From assembly GCA_946902985.2 (NCBI GenBank), contig OX336388.2, forward strand, positions 368,577,387 to 368,641,386: a stretch of 64,000 nucleotides of DNA, written 5' to 3'. The notes under the pieces were generated by a model. The model saw only the letters and a list, made by a program, of their open reading frames with translations. It was not told the origin of the DNA and searched no databases. This document shows, one piece after another, positions 49,495 to 60,701 of the stretch; position 1 is the stretch's first letter, and each line of letters opens with the position of its first letter. The stretch is from Meconema thalassinum. Taxonomy: Eukaryota; Arthropoda; Insecta; Orthoptera; Tettigoniidae. A program made the position numbers and the translations under genes.

Positions 49495-50115
49495 TAATAC
49501 TTTTGTATACTTGTAAAGCCATACGATATAGTGCAGGTATAATATCTTGGTCAAAACAAACCCCAAGATACTTCAAAATCAGGATCTCCCTATTCATGCT
49601 GATATACCTGCTGCTTGTCTACCCAGACTTCGCTCAAGGCAGCCCCCTGTGAAGACAGCTACGAGACTTACAGAATGAGAACTTTGACATAGTCCAGCAG
49701 TGGTCTCATGATTGGAAGATTGTTTCTCCTTAGGAGTGCCGAGACATGCCATCTTTCACATCTAAAGTACCTGGCTTTGATCTTCCTCGTCGGATATGGT
49801 TGAAATTAAAACGGATCAGGACCAATTCAGGTGTTTGTGTGGACTCTTTGTTCAAGTGGAACAAGTTATCATCTCCAAAGTGTGACTGTGGAGCCAATAG
49901 ACAAACGGTGAAGCACATCATTCAGAACTGTCCTCTAAGAGCCTATGGTGGTAATATAATGGACTTGACCGCAGTGTCTCCTCCATCAGTGGACTATATT
50001 TTGAATTTGGATGTTAAATTATGAGACTACCTGTTTTATTTCTATTCAATATTTCATTAAGCTGTAATAAGACGTAAGTGTGTACCATACGATTAATAAT
50101 AATAATAATAATAAT
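49495..50115 (+). pseudogene. LINE 3' region, copy 2 (family L), with inverted 5' piece
   Basis: 49610-50024 is plus-strand coding (LPRRIWLKLKRIRTNSGVCV, CDCGANRQTVKHIIQNCPLR, VDYILNLDVKL, stop), parallel to copy 1, with a 3' tail ending in (AAT)n at 50093-50115. The preceding 49497-49597 is coding on the other strand (ILKYLGVCFDQ, an RT thumb motif). An inverted 5' piece joined to a normal 3' piece is the signature of twin-primed LINE insertion. Confidence 0.6.
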
Positions 50116-50559
50116 GCAATCTAAATAGTAATTTTTTAATCTGCCTTGTCGGTACAAAAATATGCAGTTTCATTCATTTAGTATCAGCCATCTATGGATC
50201 GCGTAATTCCAACTGTCTCTTTTTTTGGACTTTGATGTTTGTCCAGGACGCCTGCATTCACACTCGGTGGATTTCCTTCCATTGCTGGGTCAATATCATT
50301 CCCGATTACAGCCTCAGCTTCTCTTGGAAGCCTTGGCATGTTTGAAGTTTCCTCTTCAGCGGGATGCGCTCCTGAATCTCATCTGAAAATATTTAGTTTA
50401 TTATTATTATTATTATTATTATTTGAATAACATATTGTTTATTTAGTATTGACAAGAGGGATTAAATAATACAAATGTTTACCAAATGTTTACCTAGTTT
50501 GTATGTTTTTTCTTCTGAATTTCCACGGAAATTTGCGACAGTTGCGCGTTTCAGACTGT
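50116..50559. other. Unassigned sequence
   Basis: Apart from the microsatellite, nothing recognised. Confidence 0.4.
50396..50425. repeat. (TTA)n microsatellite
   Basis: About eight TTA/ATT units. Confidence 0.9.
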
Positions 50560-52049
50560 TTTATGACGGATGCGCAAACAAATTATTATTTTTTGTCTGT
50601 CTGTCTGTTTGTCTGAGGACAATTTTTTGTGTCCTTATAACAAGAGAACGGCTGGATTGATCAACGTAAAATTTGATACAGATATCCATTAGGGGCACGA
50701 CACTAATCATTGATGTAACTCTTCTCCGTACCTCTCATAAAAGGGGGTCTACCCTCTTAAAATACATGCTGAAATAGGCGTAGAAGGAAGAGACAAAACT
50801 CATTTTCAGGTCCTCAATGTGAGAAACGAAACTCGGGGACCCTAAAGAGCCCCAGAAAACCACATTTTAAAGTCCTAAAACCAACAGTTTTTGAGATATT
50901 CTCAGAAAACTAGTTTCACTTTATAAATTAGTGAAAGACTGCAAGCCGGTAACCATGGCAACAGTATATCAGAGGTCCGTCTATTTCTGTAAGACGTAAT
51001 GCAATTCCATGTATTACATTACCGGTACTGTGGAGGTTTACACACGGCTATAAGGTTATAACGGATCCAAATTAAGCTGAAATATTCATCAATATATATA
51101 AGGCGCTTAAGGGGTCAAAGGGTCATCTAGAATTTTTTCACGGGATTTACACGTGTGGGTATGGTACGGAAGGTCTATTATATCTCTATCCCTATATTGT
51201 TATATTATTATAATTATAATTATTACCATTATTATGACGTACAACGACGAGACAAAGCTCATTTTCAACCCCTTGGTGTCAGAAACAAAACTAGGGGCCC
51301 CTAAGGAGCCATAAAGGGTCCCCGAAAACTACATTTAAGGCTCTAAAATCAAAAGTTTCTTAGATATAAAAAAATCATTTAATAAACCAATGAAGGAAAG
51401 CAAGCCAGTAACCATGACAACAGTATCTCAGGAGGTGACATCCAGCTTTCAATCTATTTCTGCAAGAAGTAATGCCACTCCATTTATTACATTTCTGTGA
51501 AAGTTTGCAAATGGCTATAAGGTTATCACGGAACCAACTAAAACTGTAAAATTCATCAATGCGCTTAAGGGATTCAAGGAGTACCCTAGATTTTTTTCAC
51601 ACGACTTACACGTTTGATATGTCATACAGAAGGTCTATTATATCTCCAAACAGCAACATTATTTTCAAAATTCCTGATTTGAAATAGTAGACTATTGTTT
51701 GCTGATTTTAGGAATTTGGGCCATTGGAGGCTAATAAAACCTGAATTTTCATGCACCACAAGCCTTTATAATTTATAAAAAGGGGTCTTCCTGTGGTTGG
51801 GCACTTGACACAACGGTGAGGGTCAGTTTGTATGTGACGTGTATTGCGTTTCATCTACGAGGTTTTCAATTTTATTTTCACGTCAGGAAGAACACGTTAG
51901 GTAAATTTAGTTTGAGAACACATTTTAACTAATCATTTTTCTTTGTCGACAAACAGGTTGCTATCCCCTAATCATTGCAACAGTATCTCAATTGATAACG
52001 TCTGGTTATTAATACCGAAGACCGTTCGAAGAATGGGTACTTCTGCTAG
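50560..52049 (+). mobile_element. Non-autonomous element with Helitron-type 3' end
   Basis: Ends CGAAGAATGGGTACTTCTGC then TAG with T following (CTAG 52046-52049), closely matching the CGAAGCACGGGTACTTCAGC-TAG end of the Helitron dimer. The interior is two tandem copies (about 50760-51190 and 51225-51650) of a roughly 480-bp unit (GACAAAACTCATTTTCAGG / GACAAAGCTCATTTTCAACC; GGTCTATTATATCTC). A (TCTG)n tract lies near 50598. No TC start was identified, so the left limit is a guess. Confidence 0.5.
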
Positions 52050-52127
52050 TAGTCAATACGGGTGAACCTTTACCACACCAATTTGGTAAACATAGGCCTA
52101 TGCTTTTTATCGTCATCTAAGATTTGA

Positions 52128-52515
52128 TTTATAGACCCCCTCGTGGTTTAGGGGAGCATGCTTGGCTGTCGCCTCAGAGGTCCGGGTTCTCCAAGAAATT
52201 CAATTCTGGTCTGACGGCTGGAACGGGGCAAATTAAGCCTTATGAGACAAACCTGAGAACTGGTGGGTTCCATTCTCACCCCATCGATCTTGGAAGTGCT
52301 TTTAAGTGGTTTTCCGGTTTCTAGTACAGGCATATGCCGGGATGGTTCCTAAGTTAAGGCCACGCCCGTCTCCTTCCCAATCCTCACTTGGATTACAAAT
52401 ACACACACTAATACAATCATCACAATAAATAAGATGATCAGACAAATTCCACATACATCCAAGAACACGGGGCTACATGATGTCGCAAGGACCCTAAATA
52501 AATCAACACCAAAAA
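52128..52515 (+). repeat. SINE family A copy
   Basis: Degraded head (GTGGTTTAGGGGAGCATGCT), then AAATTCAATTCTGGTCTGAC, TCTTGGAAGTGCTTTTAAGT, GCCGGGATGGTTCCTAAG and the shared tail. Confidence 0.72.
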
Positions 52516-52694
52516 CCCTTAATTTGTGGTTGGACGTAGAGCATTGATGGTGTTAGTTGTTAACCGGTCTGCCTCAAATAATGAAGAGTGGGCTTTGAAT
52601 CCCGATGGAAGTTCATTTTTCAAGTCTTGCCTGACAAATGACCTTCGTAATCCACCCCTTAAATCAATAATCACCATCAAAATAGTTGTGTTGT
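52516..52694. other. Short spacer between two opposed SINEs
   Basis: Contains a short GTTAACCGGTCTGCCTCAAA stretch that may be a remnant of another SINE head. Confidence 0.3.
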
Positions 52695-53033
52695 TTTATT
52701 TCAGGGGCTTGGATATCGTGGTCTTTTAGCCTTGGGTATGTGTAGAATTTTGTGTAATAACCTCTGCTATTGTGATGGCTGTATTAAGGAAATTATGGTG
52801 AGGATTGGGATGTGGCTGTGGTCTTAAGTTAGGCATGATCCCAGCTTTTGCCTGGGGTAGAATTTGGAAACCACGGTGAGCCACTTCCGGGGTGGTTGTG
52901 GCGGGAATCGAACCCACCTGTTGTCAGTGTTGCCTTACGAAGCTGTCCCAGCCCAGCCAAGACCAGAGCAGGGAAAATAACCCAGATCTCCGAGATAGCA
53001 GCCAAGACTGCTAACCGATACACCACACCATCA
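52695..53033 (-). repeat. SINE family A copy
   Basis: Minus-strand copy, tail at 52695 and head at about 53000-53033 (CTAACCGATACACCACACCA reversed); includes GCGGGAATCGAACCCACCTG, a B box in reverse. Confidence 0.7.
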
Positions 53034-53618
53034 TTAAAGCAGATATTTCCGCTTTAAGAAGAGGTATTTTCTGAGGCAATATCTATGATTCTACAGAAAA
53101 ATAATCGTTAGCGAGGTTCGATTTATCGCACAAAGAGAACTCTGCTCTTTCGTACCGATAATACGGATATCTCGTCGATGTCCTCCCGGAAAATTAATTG
53201 CAACAACATATATTTTAGGGAGAATCACGCGCCGCACCCGGATCCACCCCGGATAGCCGGCTAAAATACAGTTTCGAAAGCTGGATCATGTCTACGTTAT
53301 TATCTACCAAAAATATAAGTAAACAATGACAAAAGAAGCAAATAACTCTCTCAATCACAGAAAGAAAAATGCACCAGGCCAAAATTCTTAAGAGGAAATT
53401 ATGTATGAGAACGTTTCTGAGTTGTCATTGGTTGTTAAACTTTTAACATTATGATTGGTGGAATTACAAGGCAAGTTCAGGAATTAAGTTTCAATTTTAT
53501 ATATTGCTACGTTATGAAGATCGGCACATGCACGGTAGTTGCTCTGAGTAAAGTAGAAGGATATGATGCCATTTAAAGAACGTTGTCTGTTGTTGACGCT
53601 TGATAGTGCTCGGTTAAA
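53034..53618. other. Unassigned sequence
   Basis: No gene recognised; it should contain the left end of the mariner relic, whose terminal repeat I could not find. Confidence 0.35.
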
Positions 53619-54043
53619 ATGGCAAAGTTGATTGAAAATCCCGCTGCCAGTGAGATTAGGTCTGTTCATTGTTTCCTGAATGCAAAGAACACTAAACCAG
53701 TCGACATTTATCGACAGATTTGTGAGGTGTACGGAGAAATGCGATCAGTGATTCAATGGTAAGGAGATGGTTTCGAAGACAGTTCAATGAGGGATGTGTT
53801 CAGGGGCACGTTGATGAATGAAGTGGACGTCCATTGTTCGTTAATGAAGACTTGGTTCGTGCAGTTGATGAACGCGTCAAGGAAAACCGTAACAATGATG
53901 ACGATCTCAAAGGACATGCTAACACATGGTTGACAACGCAGGCGGTCGCGTTTTGTGAAGGAGCATCCAATAACTTGTGCTACGCTATGAAAAGTGCCAC
54001 AAAAATTGTGGAAGTTGTATGGAAGACAGTTTACGATTCGTAG
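53619..54043 (+). pseudogene. Mariner transposase, internally deleted (SETMAR-like)
   Basis: From ATG 53619 the N-terminal helix-turn-helix region reads IRSVHCFLNAKNTKPVDIYR then QICEVYGEM, hits a stop at TGG-TAA, and continues in other frames with RWFRRQFNEG and SGRPLFVNEDLVRAVDERVK. It then jumps to the C-terminus (DDDLKGHANTWLTTQAVAF) without the catalytic core, which has been deleted near 53900. Two frameshifts. Inactive. Confidence 0.8.
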
Positions 54044-54189
54044 TTTGTTTTGCATTAAATAGTTTGCCTGTATCCGTACTTGTTTTGTTTTAATTATATA
54101 CCATAAGGAACTTACTTTCTGGACGAATAACGATTTTAATCCTAGTAGTGCTACTCGAATTATAGAAAAACTAGGGAGGGGCTGGGTAC

Positions 54190-54540
54190 TGCACCCCTGT
54201 GTGGCTAAATAGTCCTCACGCACGGAAGATTGATGTTGAAATCAACAACACTACCAGTATGCGATTGATATCAGGAACAATTAAATGCACTCCTACCCGA
54301 AGGCTGCCAATCTTGAGCCGCATTCCTCGACCTCACTTTCGCAGATGCAATGCTCTCATTAAAGAGTATCACAAGATAATGGACTATCGGGACCTTCCAA
54401 TCCAAGGTCATCGCATGCTTGCCTTACAAAGCTTCGCTCAATGTGCCCTTTGAAAACAGCTGCGATACTACGGAAAATTCGACCTAGTGCAACAAAGGTC
54501 ACATGATTGGACAGCATTTGCTCCTCCCTAGTTTCAGGTA
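54190..54540 (+). pseudogene. LINE 3' region, copy 3 (family L)
   Basis: Coding remnants KIDVEINNTTSMRLISGTIK, CTPTRRLPILSRIPRPHFRR and RSHDWTAFAPP parallel copies 1 and 2. Its 3' end seems to resume at about 55038-55066 (TGTGTACCAAACGGTTAATAA, compare TGTGTACCATACGATTAATAA at 50080), so the intervening mariner fragment was inserted into it. Confidence 0.55.
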
Positions 54541-54559
54541 ATGCCATCCTGAGGATAAA

Positions 54560-55028
54560 ATGTATTCGATATTCAAAAGTAATCACCACAGGTTTGTGCA
54601 CAGGTGTCCCATTGCTTCGCTAGCCGCAGGATTCCCTGTTCCCAGAAGTCTTGTGGTTGTGACAGAAGCCAATCCTGTACGGTGTCCTTTAGTTCGTCGT
54701 CCGATTGGATACGTTTTCCCTTGAGATGTTTCATTAACAGACCAAACAAATGGAAGCCGCAGAGTGACAAGTCCAGGTTGTAGGGCGGCTGCCCAAGTTG
54801 CTCCCACTTGAACGTGGCCAATACTCCCTGTGTGACGTCAGAGACATGTGTGTGAGCGTTATCATGGAGCAGAATTACTCTCTTCGTGAGCAGTCCAGGC
54901 CGTATGTTCTTGATGGACTTGCGTAGGCTACGGACTGTCGCCCAATACACGTCACTGGTAATGGTTCGTCTCAAGGGAAACCGTTTCCAATCGGAGGGCG
55001 AACTAAAGGACACCGTACACAACCACAA
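54560..55028 (-). pseudogene. Mariner transposase fragment (SETMAR-like), C-terminal two thirds
   Basis: The minus-strand frame of 151 codons carries SIKNIRPGLLTKRVILLHDN then AHTHV (second catalytic D), LGQPPYNLDLSLCGFHLFG (third D) and ends KQWDTCAQTCGDYF, the usual mariner C-terminus. The N-terminal DNA-binding part and the first catalytic Asp are missing. Substitutions at conserved positions (CGFH for CDFH) indicate decay. Confidence 0.82.
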
Positions 55029-55209
55029 GACTTTTTAAATATTTACTTGTGTACCAAACGGTTAATAATAGGGTGGGAATCTCTGGAAGATAGAATTACG
55101 AAATACAGACTATACGCTAATTGGCCAGCATGGGGAGAACTAAGCAAACGTCTGGGAAATCCCACCTACCTGAACAGGGCAGATCAGTTGCATTGAGTTA
55201 AGGGTCGCA

Positions 55210-55450
55210 GCGTACAAATTGTGGGAAGTATTATTTTATTAATCGTGGTATTGATAAATGGAACGCATTACCTGCCACAGTCTTAGAGCCTTTCCCCACA
55301 CATATTGATGTGTTTAAGAGAAAATAAATACTACGATTTAATTACTAGAGTACCCAAATCGTGACTTGTATACATTAAGTGTGATTGGTATCATTGTTGG
55401 TAATTCTGTAAGTGTGCAATATGCCACCCGGGAATTACCTCCATTTGCAA
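55210..55450 (+). pseudogene. LINE C-terminal fragment (FINRxIDxWNxLP type)
   Basis: YFINRGIDKWNALPATVLEP continuing FPTHIDVFKRK and stop, the C-terminal motif of CR1/Jockey-like non-LTR elements, followed by a short 3' untranslated stretch (GGATGAATAAAGGAG near 55465). Confidence 0.7.
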
Positions 55451-55943
55451 ATAAAGCAAATGGATGAATAAAGGAGTTTGTAATTATTATGAATAACAAC
55501 GCTGGAATGTAGGTTATTGAGACATTTATTAATATGTAGGCTACATTATTTCAATTATTCATGGTGGTTCCATATTGATATGCTAAAATAAATGCCTGTT
55601 TACTTCATGCCGATTTGATTGGCATAAAGGCTTCTTCATTAATTATACACGGATTGGTGAAGTATTGAAATTTCCAAGTCTGTCCCTCAAGCTTTTGACC
55701 TTCTCAATACGGAACTGTGAATGTAGTGTCTACTGTTTGACATACATCTTCATTAGCATATGCAGGTTGATCACCGTCACCAAATACTTAATTTTTACAA
55801 CCTAAATATACGGAGCACCATATTAGGTTTAATAACCATTCATATTACAGTGCTACCCTTTATTTTGATTTCAATATGTTTTTGGTTGATGTAGGGGATA
55901 AAATTTGATTAATCTCCGAAACATATACTAAGAACAAGTTTAA
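55451..55943. other. Unassigned sequence
   Basis: AT-rich, nothing recognised. Confidence 0.4.
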
Positions 55944-56274
55944 TCTTATATATTAAAATAGTTTTCAAAAAATTTCACCCTTTACTAAAGCTGAAATATC
56001 TCGAGACGTATTTGCGCTACGACGACGTTTGTTGTCTTAAAATGTAATGCCCGTCAAGCTCCGTCGATTGATACCCACCTTACTTGATTATATCATTCGA
56101 GTATTAAAATATTTGCGAATATTACTTCCTTCAAGGTCTCACGAAAATAGAATTGAATGACTTGACGGACATATTGTCGCTAGGCGACAACGACTAACAC
56201 TGTATCATGATAATCAACGCCGCCCCAATAATAAATCTAACTTGATATTAACAGAAAGCTCCCTAATATTACGT

Positions 56275-56391
56275 CATGATATCGTTAACTTCTACCTGCT
56301 CCACTCGGGCGCCAATGTCGCATGTATCCATACATGATTTCGTTAACTTCTACCTGTTCCACTCGGGCGCTAATGTCGCATGTATCCATAC
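56275..56391. repeat. 58-bp tandem duplication
   Basis: ATCGTTAACTTCTACCTGCT ... GTCGCATGTATCCATACA at 56281 is repeated at 56339 with few changes. Confidence 0.9.
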
Positions 56392-56696
56392 AATAAGTAG
56401 AAGGGGATTCTGTGCATATAATTTAATTAAAACTTCTCAAAGAATGGATTACTTTGAGACTGAAATGCTCATGCACAACCAGCAGTCATTTTGCTAATGA
56501 CACTGTCATGTCAACATCTCTTTGAATGACAACAAATACTGTATACGAAAGACAACTAATTTCACGAAGATGCCGCTACAGTCGAATGTTGGAACTGGCA
56601 TTTTGTATTGTGTATCCAATCTTTCTGTTATATAGTCTTTGGTCTCACCAGCTACAAACTGTCATCTTTTCGTTTCATCATTCGTCCTTATAGGTT

Positions 56697-57077
56697 GTGT
56701 GCTCAATCAATACAATGAATCATATTATGATGAATGAGAGGCGACACTCAATTACATATGTTATAAAGATTAAAGGTGACGGTAATTGTCTGTTCAGGTC
56801 ATTGGCATATTGTGAGTACTACAATCAGAGTTTATTTACCCAGGTTAGAAAGCGAATTGTAAAATATGTTACAGAGAAGTGGAATAATTATTCTTCCTTT
56901 ATTGTTGGCAACAGCGATATGTACGAAACTGCAATCAATACGAGCGATGATTACAAAACGTATATGTCTATGAATGGTGTTAATGGGGGTATTGTTGAGT
57001 TAGTTGTTGCTGCTCAAGTTTGCAAAATTGATATTTATTCGTGGATTACTACTGTCGTATGGAAGGTGACCGGTTAA
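56697..57077 (+). pseudogene. OTU-type cysteine protease domain of the Helitron
   Basis: KGDGNCLFRSLAYCEYYNQS carries the catalytic D and C of the OTU (ovarian tumour) family, followed by VRKRIVKYVTEKWNNYSSF and GGIVELVVAAQVCKIDIYSW, the usual central OTU core. The frame ends at 57077 before the catalytic histidine is clear. OTU domains are known in Helitron/Helentron elements of animals, where they may act on ubiquitin in the host cell. First in-frame ATG at 56697; an ATG at 56714-56716 is equally possible. Truncated, probably inactive. Confidence 0.75.
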
Positions 57078-57114
57078 AATATATACGTCACCAACAAACG
57101 AAGTTACGAGTTGA

Positions 57115-57833
57115 TACATATGCCGGTTTAGCAGACGCCTTGCATGTATGAGCAGAAAATGAAAATCTCAGAGTCGGCCGTATTGTAGTTTTGCCATCTT
57201 CTTTTACAGGTAGCCCAAGGAAAATATTGCAAAATTATCAGGATGCGATGGCGATAGTGAGGAAGTTTGGAAAGCCAGATTTATTCATTACGTTCACCTA
57301 TAATGCGGGCTAGCCAGAAATACTTAACGGCATTCATCTCTGGGAAACGGCTAATAATAGGCCTGATATTGAAGTGAGAGACTTCCATTGCAAAGTAAAG
57401 GAATTGATACCATTGATTAAGGTTAAGGAAATTTTCGGTAAAAGCGTATCTATATACAGTGGAATTTCAAAAACGAGGTCTCCCGCACATCCATTTACTC
57501 TTAACATTAACGGAAGATTGTAAATTTCGAGAAATTTCTGACATTGACCGTGTGGTGTCAGCCGAAATACCAGATCTCGAGGATGAACCGCTATACGAGT
57601 TGGTAAGGCGTCATATGGTACATGGTCCTCGCAGATCTTTGAATCCTTCTTCAGTCTGTATGAAAGATGGCGTATGTAAGAAAGATTTTCCTAAACAGTT
57701 TCAGGAAGAGACCAAAGATAATGCCAATGGTTATCCTTCGTATAGGGGAAGAAATAATGGACAGATTATTATAAAAACAAGTAGTTCCGTGAAGAACTAT
57801 ACAGCCTATTTTCATATATCCTACTTATGTTAA
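57115..57833 (+). pseudogene. Helitron Rep (HUH nickase), first part
   Basis: DAMAIVRKFGKPDLFITFTY (57243) starts the Rep domain; an in-frame TAG follows (57313), and near 57450 the frame shifts to give EFQKRGLPHIHLLL, the HUH motif (H-I-H). The 57459 frame continues through DIDRVVSAEIPDLEDEPLYE, MVHGP and NGYPSYRGRNNGQ, the usual Rep order. Codons after about 57776 belong to the inserted family T element. The rest of Rep resumes at 59186. Confidence 0.8.
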
Positions 57834-59185
57834 TTGCCACTATTTAAAATACACAATTTCAGTTTGATTGCTGTAATAGATTCGTAGATATTGAGAACCG
57901 ACTAAATATTTCGGATGGTCGCCATGTTGGATTTTATATATGTAGGTCCTAGAGTTATGTACTGTTACATGCAGATTATTGTGAACGTGTAGTATTCAAA
58001 CTTCAATCGCATAATTAGGACACAAGAGAAAACAAGGAGATTTAAAAATGGTTAAATTGCGAGAAACGTCCATGTGAATATTTATAATTCGCGTCACCGC
58101 CATGTTGGATTTGTGATCACCAGGTTATTTAAAGTCCTATAGGTGAACTTAAGTTCATAGCCCCTATTAAAAAATGCAGTTTGATTGCTAAAATAGATTC
58201 GTAGATATTCAGTATCGTCTAAATAGTTCGGATGGTCGCCATGTTGGATTGTTAAATGTATAGGCCATAGAGTCATGTACCATTAAAGGAAAATTATTGC
58301 GTAGGTTCATTATTCAAACTTTCACTTCGATCGCATGACTACATCACAAGAAATAAAAACTTAATTTTAAAATTCGCACTGCCGCCATCTTGAGGTTATG
58401 TAAACAATTGAACTAAATTAGATACCAGTGGATTACAATGTGTATAAATATTTCCTGTACCAGGTTTCAGTGCGCTTGGAACATTAAATCGCGAGAAAGG
58501 TCTATTTAAAATGTTCAAATTCGCTTGGCCGCCATGTTCGTTTTGTAGTTAACCGGTTTTGGAAAATCTTATAGATGGACTTCCAGTAGTGCCCTTTATC
58601 TCAGTGCAAAATTTTAGGGAGATACCGCTAACAGTTTCAGAGATATAGAATGCCGGTGAAATATTTCGCACATCCGCCATATTGTGATTATGTAAACAAT
58701 TGAACGAAGTTAGATGTCGGTGCATTACAATGTATATAAACATATACTGTACCAAGTTTCATTGCGTTTGGTTGGTCAAATCGCGAGAAACGTCTATTTA
58801 AAAGTCGCAAATTCGCTTGGCCGCCATGTTCGTTTTGTAGTTACCAGGTTTTCAAAAGTCACATAAGTGAACTTATAGTAGTTCCCTCTATCACCATAGA
58901 AATTGTCAGGGTAATATCGGTAATAGTTTCGGAGATATTGAATGCTGGTGAAATATTTCGCACAGCCGCCATGTTGGATTGGTGAGTCGTAACAAAATTT
59001 GAAGGGCACGGTCGAGGTCGCCGGGAATAGTGCTATGAACTTTCCGAGTTTCATTGAAATCGCTCCTGCCGTTTAGATTTTATTAGGGGGGGACACACAC
59101 ACGAATCACACACACACACACGCACACACACACGGACAAAAGGTGATCTCATAAGCCTATTTTTTCAAAATTGAAAACAGGCTAA
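57776..59185 (+). mobile_element. Family T element, copy 3, inside the Helitron Rep gene
   Basis: Begins AACAAGTAGTTCCGTGAAGA, then ACAGCCTATTTTCATATAT; ends with hairpin arms AGCCTATTTT (59154-59163) and GAAAACAGGCT (59173-59183). About 1.4 kb, close in sequence to copy 2 over its whole length with the same array of about 300 bp (GCCGCCATGTTGGATT units). The interrupted Rep sequence on either side proves insertion. A shared AACA at both edges could be a short target copy or microhomology. Confidence 0.82.
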
Positions 59186-59977
59186 CAATTCGAGGCATTG
59201 ACATTGAAATCGATAGTCGATTCATTGTTCCCTACAATCCATTTCTTTTATTTTACTTGCAAGCTCATATTAATGTTGAAATATGCTCAAGTGTTCGGAG
59301 TGTTAAATACATCCACAAATATCTTATGTATTAAAATCCACAAGTTTGTGTATAAAGGTCATGACTGCTGCATTGTTAAAAAATGTCCTGAAGGCGAAAC
59401 GGTGAACTACGATGAAATTACTTCTTTTCTAAATGCTAGATATGTTGGCCCAACAGAAGCCGCATTCAGGATATTTTCATTTCACATACATGAACAGTCA
59501 CATTCTATCATGCGATTACCAGTTCTCTTGCAAACTTGCATAATATCTATTTTAAAAATGATAACGCTCCTGGTATTTTACTTCAATCACAGTTGCGCAA
59601 CACGGAATTACAAGCGTGGGTCAAGTTATATCAAGATTCGCAAGCCAGAAGTCCGTATATATATATATATATATCCTGAAACACCAGTACATTACGTCTG
59701 GAATAAGAGCAACTGCCAGTGGCAAAAAAGAAAAAATGTTTCAAAAACTATAGGCAGAATGTATAATATTTCGCCTACAGAAACAGAAAGGTATTATTTA
59801 CACCTGTTATTGCTTCTCGTCATAGGTACTACCAGCTTCCAGGATCTACGAACATACAAAGCAGTTGTCTATTCTACTTTTAAAGAAACAGATAAGGAGC
59901 GAGGTTTGCTGATTGACGATTCTGAATGGCAGCGTTGTTTGGCAAAACGTCACAATTTCAGATGCCTTCTCAGTTAG
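59186..59977 (+). pseudogene. Helitron Rep, second part
   Basis: Right after the insertion: IRGIDIEIDSRFIVPYNPFL, LQAHINVEICSSVRSVKYIH, then after a frameshift near 59335 FVYKGHDCCIVKK, DEITSFLNARYVGPTEAAFR and SHSIMRLPV. This is the expected Rep/linker order (VPYNP, INVE, KY..KG.D, RYV...EA). The tyrosine nickase motif is not cleanly visible. A (TA)n run at 59657-59674 adds further disruption. Confidence 0.78.
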
Positions 59978-60140
59978 GACGACTGTTTTCTTACATATGT
60001 ATCTTTCAGACCCCTTCAAATGTAAGATAGTTATGGGACATTTTCAAGAATTCATTATCAGAAGATTATCTGCAGTTTCAAGAACCTAACATTGCATATC
60101 AGTTCACTCTTATACATATTTCTAATACATTAAAGAAATT

Positions 60141-60701
60141 TTGGAGTTAGTACAAAAGAGCAATGAAAGGATGAGTAATGCATATTTCATTGACGGTCCT
60201 GGGGGCACCGGGAAAACATTTCTTTACCAATGCTTGATTCACAGTTGCACACATTTGGGTTTAAATGTAGTTTCTGCTGCATGGACTGGTATTGCAGCAA
60301 TGTTACTACCTCAGGGGCGCACTGTACACAGCCAGTTCAAGTTACCTCTATATTTACATGAAAGTTCTGTATCAGGAATAAAAGTTAACAACAAGGAAGC
60401 TTTTTATATTCGTTCAGCAAAACTTATCATCTGGGATGAAGCCCCTATGGCTAATAAGCACGCGTTGATGTGTGTAAATCGGTTGCTCAAGGACATCATG
60501 AATAACGACGTGCCTTTCGGAGGAAAAATTATCATCTTAGGTGGAGATTTTAGGCAGGTATTTCCTGTTGTGCCTCACGCATCTAAAGCAGCATTAGTCC
60601 AAATGTCAGTAAGGTTCTCTCCTTTGTGGCCATTATTCAAAATTTTTAAACTCAATAAAAGTATGCGAGTGGATACAGATCAACGTGACGTGACTTTGTA
60701 A
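60141..60701 (+). pseudogene. Helitron PIF1-family helicase, N-terminal part
   Basis: YFIDGPGGTGKTFLYQCLIH is Walker A (GPGGTGKT, about residues 20-27); AAWTGIAAMLLPQGRTVHSQ, IIWDEAPM (Walker B) and ILGGDFRQVFPVV follow in PIF1 order. The frame ends at TGA/TAA near 60701, and the next segment is in other frames. PIF1 unwinds DNA during rolling-circle transposition, 5' to 3'. Confidence 0.85.

Noticed and set aside
53753..54223. 156-codon minus-strand frame
   Set aside because: Antisense to the deleted mariner gene; no similarity to any protein family.
55340..55365. Helitron end-like CTAGAGTACCCAAATCG
   Set aside because: Only the CTAG..GTACCC core matches; no hairpin and no element-like sequence on the proper side.
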